A stretch of DNA of 12,636 nucleotides from positions 1-12,636 of the forward strand of contig CAVCIY010000096.1 of NCBI GenBank assembly GCA_963602445.1, written 5' to 3'. The translations under genes and the position numbers were made by a program. Positions within the stretch are counted from its first letter, which is position 1, and every line of letters begins with the position of its first letter. Positions 1-5,981 of the stretch are shown piece by piece. Source of the stretch: Alangreenwoodia sp963602445. GTDB lineage: Bacteria; Bacillota; Clostridia; Peptostreptococcales; Anaerovoracaceae. Under the pieces are notes generated by a model. That model searched no databases. It was not told the DNA's origin and saw only the letters and a list, made by a program, of their open reading frames with translations.

Positions 1-148
1 ATATATAGCTTTTATATTCATTTTTCGCAAATTCTTCAACTACCGTCGATTTACCGACTCGTCTTGCCCCCTCAATTAAAAGGGCTGTCTTTCCGTTTGA
101 ATCTTTTTTCCACTCTAGCATTTTACTATATATTTTACGTCTAAACAC
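1..148 (-). CDS. DUF4143-type AAA ATPase, N-terminal fragment (runs off window)
   Basis: Reading the minus strand from 148 gives 49 codons of an open frame that continues past base 1. The visible protein starts VFRRKIYSKMLEWKK and contains a Walker A P-loop, EGARRVGKST, at about residues 28-37. The GxRRVGKS form is typical of the DUF4143 / archaeal-type AAA ATPase family common in anaerobic Clostridia and Bacteroidota, where the N-terminus is usually a short basic helix ending LLEWK just before the P-loop. I chose the GTG at 148-146 because a GGGAG ribosome site (160-156) lies 7 bases upstream and the extra nine residues match the family's usual N-terminus; an ATG at 121-119 in the same frame is the alternative. 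These proteins are often orphan genes of unclear role, suggested to be in mobile or defence-like settings. Walker B and the DUF4143 domain lie outside the window, so completeness cannot be judged. Confidence 0.8.
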   Translation of the reverse strand, partial: MFRRKIYSKMLEWKKDSNGKTALLIEGARRVGKSTVVEEFAKNEYKSYI

Positions 149-160
149 AGCATATCTCCC

Positions 161-280
161 TTTCCGCATTTTTTTATTTCTCATTTTACCATGTTTCCGC
201 ATTTTTTTATATAGCATTTTTCCGTGTTTCCGCATTTTTTATATTGCATTTTTCCCATGTTTCCGCATTTTTTATTTTTT
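161..280. repeat. 33-bp tandem repeat, about 3.5 copies
   Basis: The core TTTCCGCATTTTTT recurs at 161, 194, 227 and 260, an exact 33-base period. Between the cores are degenerate stretches such as ATAGCATTTTTCCGTG. The array is T-rich on the plus strand and lies between the ATPase start (148, leftward) and the promoter near 286. It holds no credible gene. The 33-bp period is about three helical turns, so the cores would face the same side of the DNA. Confidence 0.85.
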
Positions 281-282
281 TA

Positions 283-291
283 TGATATAAT
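283..291 (+). promoter_or_regulatory. Extended -10 promoter, probably for the RNA methyltransferase gene
   Basis: TGATATAAT gives a perfect -10 hexamer (TATAAT, 286-291) with the TG of an extended -10 at 283-284. There is no good -35, which is tolerated by extended -10 promoters. Transcription would start near 298 and give a leader of about 250 bases before the start codon at 549. The leader (300-475) is richer in G+C, holds small inverted repeats such as ACCGC/GCGGT near 360-376, and has no gene I can support. Confidence 0.5.
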
Positions 292-475
292 AATGTCGCA
301 GCCCGACCGGCACAAATCGCAAGCTCTGACATCGCCAAGAGCAATCCGCACACGCAAACTACCGCGGCATTGCGGTCGCAGATCGCTAGCTCGCATGAGG
401 CTTAGAGCAAAACTCACGGATACAGATCGCAATCTTACACGGTGCGAAAGCATTCATTTCGAATGTACGAATTCC

Positions 476-535
476 GGACGTATAAATTTCAGCCGTATAA
501 ACTTCAGTCGTATGGATTTCGGCCGCATAAACTCA
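476..535. repeat. 15-bp tandem repeat, 4 copies, in the leader of the methyltransferase gene
   Basis: The CGTAT-like core recurs at 479, 494, 509 and 524 (last copy CGCAT), period 15; the unit is close to GCCGTATAAACTTCA. The array ends directly before the AAAGGA ribosome site at 536-541. One frame reads as a five-residue repeat (RINFS), but that frame has no ribosome site and runs into the downstream gene, so I treat the array as non-coding. Confidence 0.85.
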
Positions 536-548
536 AAAGGATTACAAA

Positions 549-1520
549 ATGAATTACAATCTTAACATTATTGAAATTTCAGATATCTCTGTTCCTGAAC
601 TGGACATATATGCGAGGCTCAGGGAGCCGCAGCTTCTCCATCTTTTTGAACCTGACGCCGGAATATTTATCGCCGAAAGTCCAAAGGTTATAAAGCTTGC
701 GCTTTCGGCAGGATACGAACCGATATCTTTTCTGATCGAAAAAAAATGTATGGACAAGGAGCTGTTCGAACTGGGAATCGATTTTAGTACAGACGAGTCC
801 GGCAAACGCCTTTGCGTTTATACGGCAGAAACGCCTGTATTGCAGCAGATTACAGGCTTCAAGCTCACTCGCGGAATGCTTTGCGCAATGAGGCGAAAAG
901 CACTTCCGGCACCGGAGGAGATATGCCGCAATGCGACGCGTATTGCTGTCCTTGAGGATGTAGTAAATCCCGCAAATATGGGTGCCATTATACGTTCGGC
1001 CGCAGGTCTTGGATTTGAGGCTGTTCTTCTCACACCCGGATGCGTCGATCCCCTTTACAGACGTGCCTTGCGTGTCAGCATGGGGACTGCTTTTCAGATT
1101 CCGTGGACATATCTTCCCGAAATTTCCGGAAGAAATGATTCTATTTCAGGTAATTCCGCCCAAAACGAGTCTGTTTTAGGCGATTCTGCTCAAAACGAGT
1201 CTGTTTCAGGCGATTCCGATTCAAATGATTCCGTTTCAAGCGGTTCCGTTTCATATGTAAAATATCTCCGCAAGCTTGGATTTTGCACGGCTGCCATGGC
1301 ATTGACCCGTAATGCTGTCAGCATCGATTCTCAAAGTCCGGCAGATGAGGAAAAACTCGCCGTCATTCTCGGAAATGAAGGAAACGGCCTGTCCGAAAGG
1401 ACAATATCCGAAAGTGATTATACGATAATGATTCCTATGCTTAACGACGTCGATTCGTTGAATGTAGCGGCCGCATCTGCGGTGGCATTCTGGCAGCTCA
1501 GAAATCGCAAAAAAATTTAA
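549..1520 (+). CDS. TrmH/SpoU-family RNA 2'-O-methyltransferase with internal repeat insertion
   Basis: 323 residues. The C-terminal half is a SPOUT (trefoil-knot) methyltransferase that uses S-adenosylmethionine to methylate a ribose 2'-OH in rRNA or tRNA. Motif 1 is LEDVVNPANMGAIIRSA (135-151; N140, N143 and R149 are the expected conserved residues), motif 2 is ILGNEGNGLS (273-282), and motif 3 is IPMLNDVDSLNVAAA (295-309), which forms the knot and cofactor pocket. The N-terminal 115 residues, including the segment FIAESPKVIKLAL, resemble the substrate-binding region of clostridial TrmH paralogues of unassigned target. Between motifs 1 and 2, residues about 195-235 are a Ser/Asn/Asp-rich decapeptide repeat not expected in the family. 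The start is set by AAAGGA at 536-541, 7 bases upstream. It lies 128 bases before lexA, in the same direction but with a separate lexA promoter. The exact RNA target is not predictable from sequence. Confidence 0.88.
   Translation: MNYNLNIIEISDISVPELDIYARLREPQLLHLFEPDAGIFIAESPKVIKLALSAGYEPISFLIEKKCMDKELFELGIDFSTDESGKRLCVYTAETPVLQQITGFKLTRGMLCAMRRKALPAPEEICRNATRIAVLEDVVNPANMGAIIRSAAGLGFEAVLLTPGCVDPLYRRALRVSMGTAFQIPWTYLPEISGRNDSISGNSAQNESVLGDSAQNESVSGDSDSNDSVSSGSVSYVKYLRKLGFCTAAMALTRNAVSIDSQSPADEEKLAVILGNEGNGLSERTISESDYTIMIPMLNDVDSLNVAAASAVAFWQLRNRKKI
1131..1250 (+). repeat. In-frame 30-bp tandem repeat within the methyltransferase gene
   Basis: Four decapeptide units around N-[ED]-S-[VI]-x-[GS]-[ND]-S, for example AQNESVLGDS followed by AQNESVSGDS, sit at residues about 195-235. 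The two central units are nearly identical at DNA level, implying recent duplication. The period is a multiple of three, so the frame is kept. The site falls in a loop between the SAM-binding motifs, where extra length can be tolerated. Confidence 0.85.
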
Positions 1521-1530
1521 AAAGTTTACA

Positions 1531-1581
1531 GAACTAATGTTTACACTTTGTTCGATTTATGATATACTTTGTTCGAACAAA
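1531..1581 (+). promoter_or_regulatory. lexA promoter with SOS-type operators
   Basis: TTTACA (1540-1545), a 17-base spacer and TATACT (1563-1568) form a good sigma-A promoter. GAACTAATGTTT (1531-1542) fits the Gram-positive SOS box (GAAC-N4-GTTY) and overlaps the -35. A perfect 14-bp palindrome TTTGTTCGAACAAA (1568-1581) follows the -10 directly, and its left part ACTTTGTTCGA also occurs at 1545-1555, exactly 21 bp earlier (two helical turns). Such sites would let LexA repress its own gene. The GAAC-N4-GTTY box is the classical one; assigning the GTTCGAAC palindrome to LexA is inference. Confidence 0.7.
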
Positions 1582-1648
1582 AGATGTGACAGACATTACG
1601 AAATTTACATATATCGCAAATTATCACCTTATCGGGAGGAAAATATAT

Positions 1649-2440
1649 ATGGGAAGAAAAAAACTACCTACTGATGAATTAAATCTCACATCGCGTGAGC
1701 ACAAGATTCTCGACTATCTTAAAGAAGCCGTACTTCAGCGCGGTTATCCGCCTACAGTACGCGAACTTTGTGATGCCATGGATGTCAAGTCTACTTCCAC
1801 TATTCACAAAGACCTGCAATCACTTGAAGACAAAGGATTTATAAGAAAAGACCCGGCAAAGCCGAGAGCTCTTGAAATTATGGGCTTTGACAGGCTTTCA
1901 GCGTTGCAGAGGTATGCTGTTTCATCCCGGCAGAGTTCCGACACGTCTATAGACGCACACGGTGCACATGAAGATGTCAATTCATATGATGCGTCGACCG
2001 ACGACCCAGCAGGCAAATATGCAGATATCGATGATATCTATGACAGACCGTCAGTTGTGCAGATCCCGCTTGTCGGACAAGTTGCGGCAGGCACGCCTAT
2101 CTTGGCAAAAGAAAATATCACAGACTTTTTCCCTATACCTGAAAGATATATAAACTCAGGTGCAGATCACTTTATGCTCACGGTCAAGGGAGAAAGTATG
2201 ATTGAGGCAGGTATCTTTGACGGTGACCTCATTTTGGTGCGCAGTCAAAATACTGCCAAAAATGGTGACATGGCAGTTGCCATGATTGACGGTTTTGAGA
2301 GTGAAGCTACAGTCAAGACATTCTACCGCGAAGGCGATCACATTCGTCTCCAGCCGGAAAACTCAAGCATGAGCCCTATTATCGTTAGAGATGTCAAGAT
2401 CCTTGGCATCGTCAAGGGAGTTTTCCGTTATTTTAATTAG
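1649..2440 (+). CDS. lexA: LexA, SOS-response transcriptional repressor with long linker
   Basis: 263 residues. LexA binds SOS boxes as a dimer and cleaves itself when RecA-ssDNA filaments form, which releases DNA-repair genes. The N-terminal winged HTH spans about 8-75 (TVRELCDAMDVKSTSTIHKD is the recognition region). The C-terminal peptidase has the cleavage bond A147-G148 in GQVAAGTPI, catalytic S183 in GESMIEAGIFDGD and K223 in SEATVKTF. The S-A spacing equals that of Bacillus LexA. Typical length is about 200-210; the surplus is an Asp/Ser-rich hydrophilic linker at about 92-133. I chose ATG 1649 because GGGAGGA (1634-1640) sits 8 bases upstream and MGRKKL is a normal start; a frame-open ATG at 1559 lies inside the promoter and is rejected. 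It is transcribed from its own promoter and ends before a repeat array and a strong terminator. Confidence 0.96.
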   Translation: MGRKKLPTDELNLTSREHKILDYLKEAVLQRGYPPTVRELCDAMDVKSTSTIHKDLQSLEDKGFIRKDPAKPRALEIMGFDRLSALQRYAVSSRQSSDTSIDAHGAHEDVNSYDASTDDPAGKYADIDDIYDRPSVVQIPLVGQVAAGTPILAKENITDFFPIPERYINSGADHFMLTVKGESMIEAGIFDGDLILVRSQNTAKNGDMAVAMIDGFESEATVKTFYREGDHIRLQPENSSMSPIIVRDVKILGIVKGVFRYFN

Positions 2441-2442
2441 AT

Positions 2443-2541
2443 ATTACAAGCCGGCAGAATATCCGCAAGCCGGCAGGATTATTACAAGCCGACAGGATTA
2501 TCGCAAGCCGACAGTATATTTGCAAGCCGGCAGGATTATCA
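2443..2541. repeat. 19-bp tandem repeat, 5 copies, after lexA
   Basis: CAAGCC recurs at 2447, 2466, 2485, 2504 and 2523, an exact 19-base period. The unit is close to CAAGCCGGCAGGATTATYG. The array starts two bases after the lexA stop and ends just before the terminator hairpin, so it is transcribed as the lexA 3' UTR. The CCGGC core is self-complementary, so copies could pair in RNA. Confidence 0.88.
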
Positions 2542-2547
2542 CATTTC

Positions 2548-2595
2548 AAAAAGAGCATCTTTCACACGGAATTTCCGTTGAAAGATGCTCTTTTT
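2548..2595. terminator. Bidirectional rho-independent terminator between lexA and the MATE gene
   Basis: AAAAAGAGCATCTTTCA (2548-2564) pairs with TGAAAGATGCTCTTTTT (2579-2595), leaving a short loop that can pair partly (CGGAA/TTCCG). The outer A/T runs give a U-tract on either strand, so it can stop both rightward lexA transcripts and leftward MATE transcripts. The stretch 2596-2717 between it and the MATE stop codon holds no gene I can support. Confidence 0.9.
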
Positions 2596-2717
2596 CGGCC
2601 ATTATACAAGCTGATTTAAGTGTTGCCGGTCCATTTTCTGGGCTGCTCTTTCTTGATGCTGCTTTATTCTTGATATTACCAAGTTTCAATTTAATCTTGA
2701 TTTTTTCCTTGTGGGCT

Positions 2718-4088
2718 TCACAGTACCCTTGTGTAATTTCTAATCTTCAAAACCGCATAAATCATAACAAGCAGCTCCGTGATCGGCATTGCAAGCCAGA
2801 TAGCGTCGGCGCTTACCAGAGTCGGAAGAAGCATGATCAAAATGCCGCTGATGACAAGCCCACGCGCCACAGACACGACAAATGCTGCCTTTGGCTTCAT
2901 GATCGCCTGAAAATAGTACGTTGAGAAAATGTTAAACGGCAGCAGCAGGAACGACAAAGCATACGTACGGACGATAGCCGGAGCCATATCCAGTATCTTT
3001 GGCGTAGGCGCCATGAAAATACGGATATAAACATTCGGACATGCCATACTGAGTGCCGTCCAAAATACGCCGAAAAGTGCGGTAGTCCAAAGTGCCATCC
3101 GAAGCGTTTCTTTGATGCGTTCTCCCTTTCCAGCTCCAAAGCTTACGGACACAATCGGCTGAGAAGCTTGCCCGACGCTGTATGCACAGCACTGAACAAA
3201 GGTGCTGACCTGAATGATCGGGCCGTAAATTGCCAGCGCATCCGCACCTAGATATTTCATGATCTGACGGTTGAAAAGTACCGTCAGTATGCCCATTGCC
3301 ACATCTATAAAGAATGTAGAAAACCCGGTAACTGTGATCTCTCGCAGCTTTCTTGAAAATTTCTCCGGCTTGACAAGGCGGAGTGTGTTCCTGCGGCTTA
3401 TAAAATGACTCATCATAACGAGAAACGAAATGCCCGAGCCTATAGCGGTTGCGAGTCCCGCGCCGTAAATACCCATATCGCAGGAAAATACAAAGAAATA
3501 GTCGCCAAATATATTGAAAATGCCGCCGGACAGCACACCGATCGTCGCAAGCCCCGGATCTCCGTCATTTCGCAGAAATGCCGCCAGCATCTGGTTAAAC
3601 AGGAATAGCGGAAAGACATATTTGACAGGCAGCAGATATTCTCTTGCCAAAGGCAGCAACGATTCATCCGCACCAAAGAAAGTCAGAATCGGACGTTCAA
3701 ATCTTATAATTCCGACCCATGCCAAAACAGACAAAAGTACTGCGCCGATAGCCGCCGACGTGAAATATTGATTCTCGATTCCGTCACTTTTCTCAATTCT
3801 GTCTGTTTTCCCGATTTCGTCGCTTTTTGCGATTACATCACTCTTTTTACTTCCGCGCTTTGTGCTGAAAATAACACTGCCGCCAATTCCCATCAGCAGC
3901 CCGAGACTGTAAATGATATTCCAGACCGGTGCTACCACCGCAAGCGCCGCTGTGCCCTCCGGGCCCTGATATTGCCCGACCATCGCCGTGTCCACAATAG
4001 AATAAACCGATGTGATTATCGCACTGCCGAATGCCGCCGACAGATATTTGATATATAGAGGCTTAATTTTCCCGTTCAGAAGATCCAT
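2718..4088 (-). CDS. MATE-family multidrug/cation efflux transporter
   Basis: 456 residues, the normal MATE size, with about 12 hydrophobic segments across the protein. These inner-membrane proteins export cationic compounds in exchange for Na+ or H+. The N-terminal pattern (SAAFGSAIITSVYSIVDTAMVG, here split for length: residues 17-38) and VAPVWNIIYSLGLLMGIGG (52-70) are typical of the clostridial MepA/DinF-like branch, as are GDPGLATIGVLSGGIFNIFGD-type residues in TM5 and SVGQASQPIVSVSFGAGK in the second half. The start ATG at 4088 has AGGAGG 8 bases upstream. A Lys/Asp/Ile repeat (residues about 82-106) enlarges the loop after TM2. The gene has a consensus promoter (4198-4226) and a leader terminator (4111-4159), so expression is probably controlled by transcription attenuation. 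If the leader is a guanidine-IV riboswitch, the pump is MepA-like and responds to guanidine; that link is inference. Confidence 0.9.
   Translation of the reverse strand: MDLLNGKIKPLYIKYLSAAFGSAIITSVYSIVDTAMVGQYQGPEGTAALAVVAPVWNIIYSLGLLMGIGGSVIFSTKRGSKKSDVIAKSDEIGKTDRIEKSDGIENQYFTSAAIGAVLLSVLAWVGIIRFERPILTFFGADESLLPLAREYLLPVKYVFPLFLFNQMLAAFLRNDGDPGLATIGVLSGGIFNIFGDYFFVFSCDMGIYGAGLATAIGSGISFLVMMSHFISRRNTLRLVKPEKFSRKLREITVTGFSTFFIDVAMGILTVLFNRQIMKYLGADALAIYGPIIQVSTFVQCCAYSVGQASQPIVSVSFGAGKGERIKETLRMALWTTALFGVFWTALSMACPNVYIRIFMAPTPKILDMAPAIVRTYALSFLLLPFNIFSTYYFQAIMKPKAAFVVSVARGLVISGILIMLLPTLVSADAIWLAMPITELLVMIYAVLKIRNYTRVL
3771..3845 (-). repeat. In-frame 18-bp tandem repeat within the MATE gene
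   Basis: Four six-residue units (KSDVIA, KSDEIG, KTDRIE, KSDGIE) at residues about 82-105 correspond to an 18-bp DNA period. It lies in the loop after the second membrane segment, which should face the cytoplasm. The family normally has a short loop there, so this is an insertion that keeps the frame. Confidence 0.85.
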
Positions 4089-4110
4089 CCTGCATTCCTC
4101 CTTTTAAAAT

Positions 4111-4159
4111 AAAAAAGCCGGACAAAAAGCAGACATTTCAGTCTGTCTCTTGTCCGGCT
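4111..4159 (-). terminator. Leader (attenuator) terminator before the MATE gene
   Basis: On the minus strand AGCCGGACA (4159-4151) pairs with TGTCCGGCT (4124-4116), followed by six T residues (4116-4111). An inner stem GUCUGU/GCAGAC-type pairing (4146-4141 with 4134-4129) extends the hairpin. It lies between promoter and start codon, so it must be bypassed for the MATE gene to be expressed. Confidence 0.88.
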
Positions 4160-4191
4160 GCCGTTTCTCTGAACAACTCGCCCTCCGAGCC
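4111..4191 (-). ncRNA. Candidate guanidine-IV (mepA motif) riboswitch with attenuator, upstream of the MATE gene
   Basis: From the predicted start site near 4191 the RNA begins with a hairpin (GCUCG 4190-4186 with CGAGU 4180-4176, loop GAGGG). A second stem follows: UUGUUC (4176-4171) with GGACAA (4155-4150). GGCU at 4191-4188 can also pair with AGCC at 4159-4156. The 3' side of these pairings, AGCCGGACAAG, is also the 5' arm of an intrinsic terminator (4159-4151 with 4124-4116), so the folds exclude each other. The AGGAGG of the MATE gene follows directly. Known biology: guanidine-IV (mepA motif) is a short two-stem-loop RNA in Clostridia that acts as an ON switch before MATE genes with overlapping terminators. 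Position, size and architecture fit; I cannot confirm the consensus bases from memory, so the class is tentative while the attenuator design is well supported. Confidence 0.6.
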
Positions 4192-4197
4192 TTTTTG

Positions 4198-4226
4198 ATT
4201 ATATTCTTCACTTGCTGCAATGTCAA
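4198..4226 (-). promoter_or_regulatory. Consensus sigma-A promoter of the MATE gene
   Basis: On the minus strand TTGACA (4226-4221), exactly 17 bases, then TATAAT (4203-4198): both hexamers are perfect. The predicted start is near 4191, giving a leader of about 100 nt. Such a strong promoter would need downstream control, which fits the attenuator. Confidence 0.9.
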
Positions 4227-4227
4227 G

Positions 4228-4372
4228 TCTTTAACCACACTTGCCGCAATCCCAGTTCTTTAACCACACTTGCCGCAATCCCAGTTCTTTAACCACACTT
4301 GCCGCAATCACGGTTCTTTAACCGCACTTTCAGCAGCGTCTGTTCTTTGAGCGCACCGCCCCTACTGTTTTT
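4228..4372. repeat. 29-bp tandem repeat, about 5 copies
   Basis: TCTTTAACCACACTTGCCGC-type units begin at 4228, 4257, 4286, 4315 and 4344, an exact 29-base period; the first three are almost identical and the last two diverge. The array runs from one base beyond the MATE -35 box up to and slightly into the end of the Cys-rich gene. It fills the whole gap and may act as upstream sequence of the MATE promoter. Confidence 0.9.
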
Positions 4373-4568
4373 GCCGATTTTTACTTTTTTCAATCAGCTC
4401 ATTTATCTCCTCTTCACTGATTGCATTGGCGCACGAATCAGCACTGCCGCATGTGCTGCAGCTTCCGCCGCATCCGTTCGCACTCGCGCCGGCATCTGAC
4501 ATCTTAGCCATAGCAAAGATCAACGCTGCTATAATTGCCACGCCTATAAGTATTCCTACAATGTTCAT
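4362..4568 (-). CDS. Small Cys-rich membrane protein, FeoB-associated-like
   Basis: 68 residues: one membrane segment at about 3-21 (IVGILIGVAIIAALIFAMA), then a Cys cluster CGGSCSTCGSADSC (C33, C37, C40, C46), then an acidic/basic helix (SEEEINELIEKSK). This is the layout of the FeoB-associated Cys-rich membrane proteins, which usually sit beside ferrous iron transporter genes and are thought to help metal handling. No feo gene is in the window, so it is an orphan or a related peptide. A GAGGTGA ribosome site (4579-4573) lies 4 bases before the ATG. The last codons overlap the diverged end of the 29-bp repeat array. The 160 bases between it and the VWA gene contain two imperfect copies of a roughly 30-bp unit (CTTCATTGCCCGT) and a weak terminator. 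Function is inferred from layout only. Confidence 0.7.
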   Translation of the reverse strand: MNIVGILIGVAIIAALIFAMAKMSDAGASANGCGGSCSTCGSADSCANAISEEEINELIEKSKNRQKQ

Positions 4569-4688
4569 CTCGTCACCTCATTTAAATAAAAACCTCTCAC
4601 AGCTTCATTGCCCGTAAAAAAACTCTCATTACTTCATTGCCCGTGAAATCATTCCTCTCATCCGCTGCTGACAAAAACCTCTGCCGGC

Positions 4689-4721
4689 AAAAGCCACCGC
4701 CTCACTGCGGAACAGGGCTTT
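4689..4721 (-). terminator. Weak terminator candidate after the VWA gene
   Basis: On the minus strand AAAGCC (4721-4716) pairs with GGCTTT (4695-4690), with an inner CCGC/GCGG stem, followed by only four T residues. It lies just past the stop codon of the VWA gene. The short U-tract makes it uncertain, and read-through into the Cys-rich gene is possible. Confidence 0.4.
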
Positions 4722-4728
4722 GCGATAA

Positions 4729-5934
4729 CTATCTGTTCACAAGAAGCTTCTTTATCGCCGCATCAAGACCCAGCAATGAAAGCTCAAACATCGGAATTTC
4801 ACGCTTTACGAGCGCTATCGTGCTGCTTCCCCACGCATAAGGCCAATTGCCCTCCGGAATCGGATTTAGCCAAACCGTATGAGGAAATCTTGTCTTTATG
4901 CGCTGAAGCCATGCCAGACCGGTTTCCTTATTATAATCATTCTTTGACGAGCATCCGCCTTCGTAGAGCAGCTCAGACGGTGCCATAGCGGCATCCCCGA
5001 CTATTATGACCTTGTACTCGCTGTCGATCGTATTAAAAACACGCATGGTATCAATCTTGCGCCGTCTGTTGCAAGTCGGATCCGTAAAAAGACTTTGATA
5101 TATTGCATTGTGAAAATAATAAACCTTGAGATCCTTGAAATGATTCGACTTGTGAGCCGCCTGAAACAGCTGGCTGCAAAGATCGCTGTAACGCCTCATG
5201 GAACCGTCCGAATCAAACAAAAGAAGCACTTTTACGGTATTTTTCCTTGGTCTGTCAAATACAAGCTTGAGATTTCCGGCATTATTGCATGTCTCGTCAA
5301 TCGTAGCGTCGATATTCAGTTCTGTCTTCGGGCCCTCATTCTTTGAAGAAAACTGTCTAAGCTTTCTAAATGCCATCTGGAAACTTCTGATATCAAGAAT
5401 ATTGTCTTCGCGGAAGTCACGGAAATTTCTTTCTCCTGCAACCTGAACGGCCGAACGATGTCTGCTCTCGCCGCCTATTCTTATGCCGGCAGGATTGTAT
5501 CCGCCGTGGCCAAACGGCGAGGTGCCGCCTGTGCCTATCCAATATCCGCCGCCGTGATGTTCTTCATTCTGCTCCTTTAGGCGTTCTTCAAACATTCTCT
5601 GAAGCTCATCAAAATCATATGCAGGCAGATTCATCTGCTGCATCGCCTTCTCAAGCATCTCAGCAGGAATCTGATATTCATTTTCAAGCCACTCCCAGAC
5701 CTCCTCAGGAATTTCCTCCTGATGCTCCAGGCCCTTGAAAAATTCGGCAAAAGCCAAGTCAAACTTGTCATATTCGGTTTCACTCTTTATCAGCACCGCA
5801 CGGCACAGATAATAAAATGATGTCAGACTCGACCCCGCAAGCCCCTTTTCAAGAGCCTCAAGCAAAGCAAGCCATTCATTCAGCGAAACTTTCAGCCCTC
5901 GCTCCCTCATCAGATAGAAAAAATTTAAAAACAT
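4729..5934 (-). CDS. VWA-domain protein, CoxE-like, partner of a MoxR ATPase
   Basis: 401 residues, soluble. The N-terminus (FFYLMRERGLKVSLNEWLAL) and the Gly-rich middle (127-150, GTGGTSPFGHGGYNPAG) are hallmarks of the CoxE-like VWA family found next to MoxR AAA ATPases. The VWA domain starts at about 233; its metal site (MIDAS) reads D241-S-D243-G-S245, where the classical form is DxSxS, and D314 in VGDAAM could be the distal Asp. In known MoxR-VWA pairs the ATPase and VWA protein act together as chaperone-like machines that mature or load metal into client enzymes; CoxE/CoxD of CO dehydrogenase is the example. No client is nearby. A modest GAAGG site (5949-5945) lies 10 bases before the ATG. 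It is downstream of the MoxR gene on the same strand, separated by 346 bases of repeats, and has no clear promoter of its own. Confidence 0.85.
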   Translation of the reverse strand: MFLNFFYLMRERGLKVSLNEWLALLEALEKGLAGSSLTSFYYLCRAVLIKSETEYDKFDLAFAEFFKGLEHQEEIPEEVWEWLENEYQIPAEMLEKAMQQMNLPAYDFDELQRMFEERLKEQNEEHHGGGYWIGTGGTSPFGHGGYNPAGIRIGGESRHRSAVQVAGERNFRDFREDNILDIRSFQMAFRKLRQFSSKNEGPKTELNIDATIDETCNNAGNLKLVFDRPRKNTVKVLLLFDSDGSMRRYSDLCSQLFQAAHKSNHFKDLKVYYFHNAIYQSLFTDPTCNRRRKIDTMRVFNTIDSEYKVIIVGDAAMAPSELLYEGGCSSKNDYNKETGLAWLQRIKTRFPHTVWLNPIPEGNWPYAWGSSTIALVKREIPMFELSLLGLDAAIKKLLVNR

Positions 5935-5981
5935 ATTATCAAAACCTTCGTATATGTAAATTATCTATTAATAAACTTTTC

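Noticed and set aside
224..565. A 113-codon plus-strand frame before the methyltransferase, with a five-residue repeat.
   Set aside because: Its start lies in the 33-bp repeat, a later ATG at 293 directly follows the -10 box, there is no ribosome site, and it overlaps the real start at 549. The repeat is explained by the 15-bp array.
2596..2717. A Lys-rich minus-strand frame after the MATE stop that might be a frameshifted C-terminus.
   Set aside because: The MATE protein already has normal length and end, and the extra frame has no start codon with a ribosome site.
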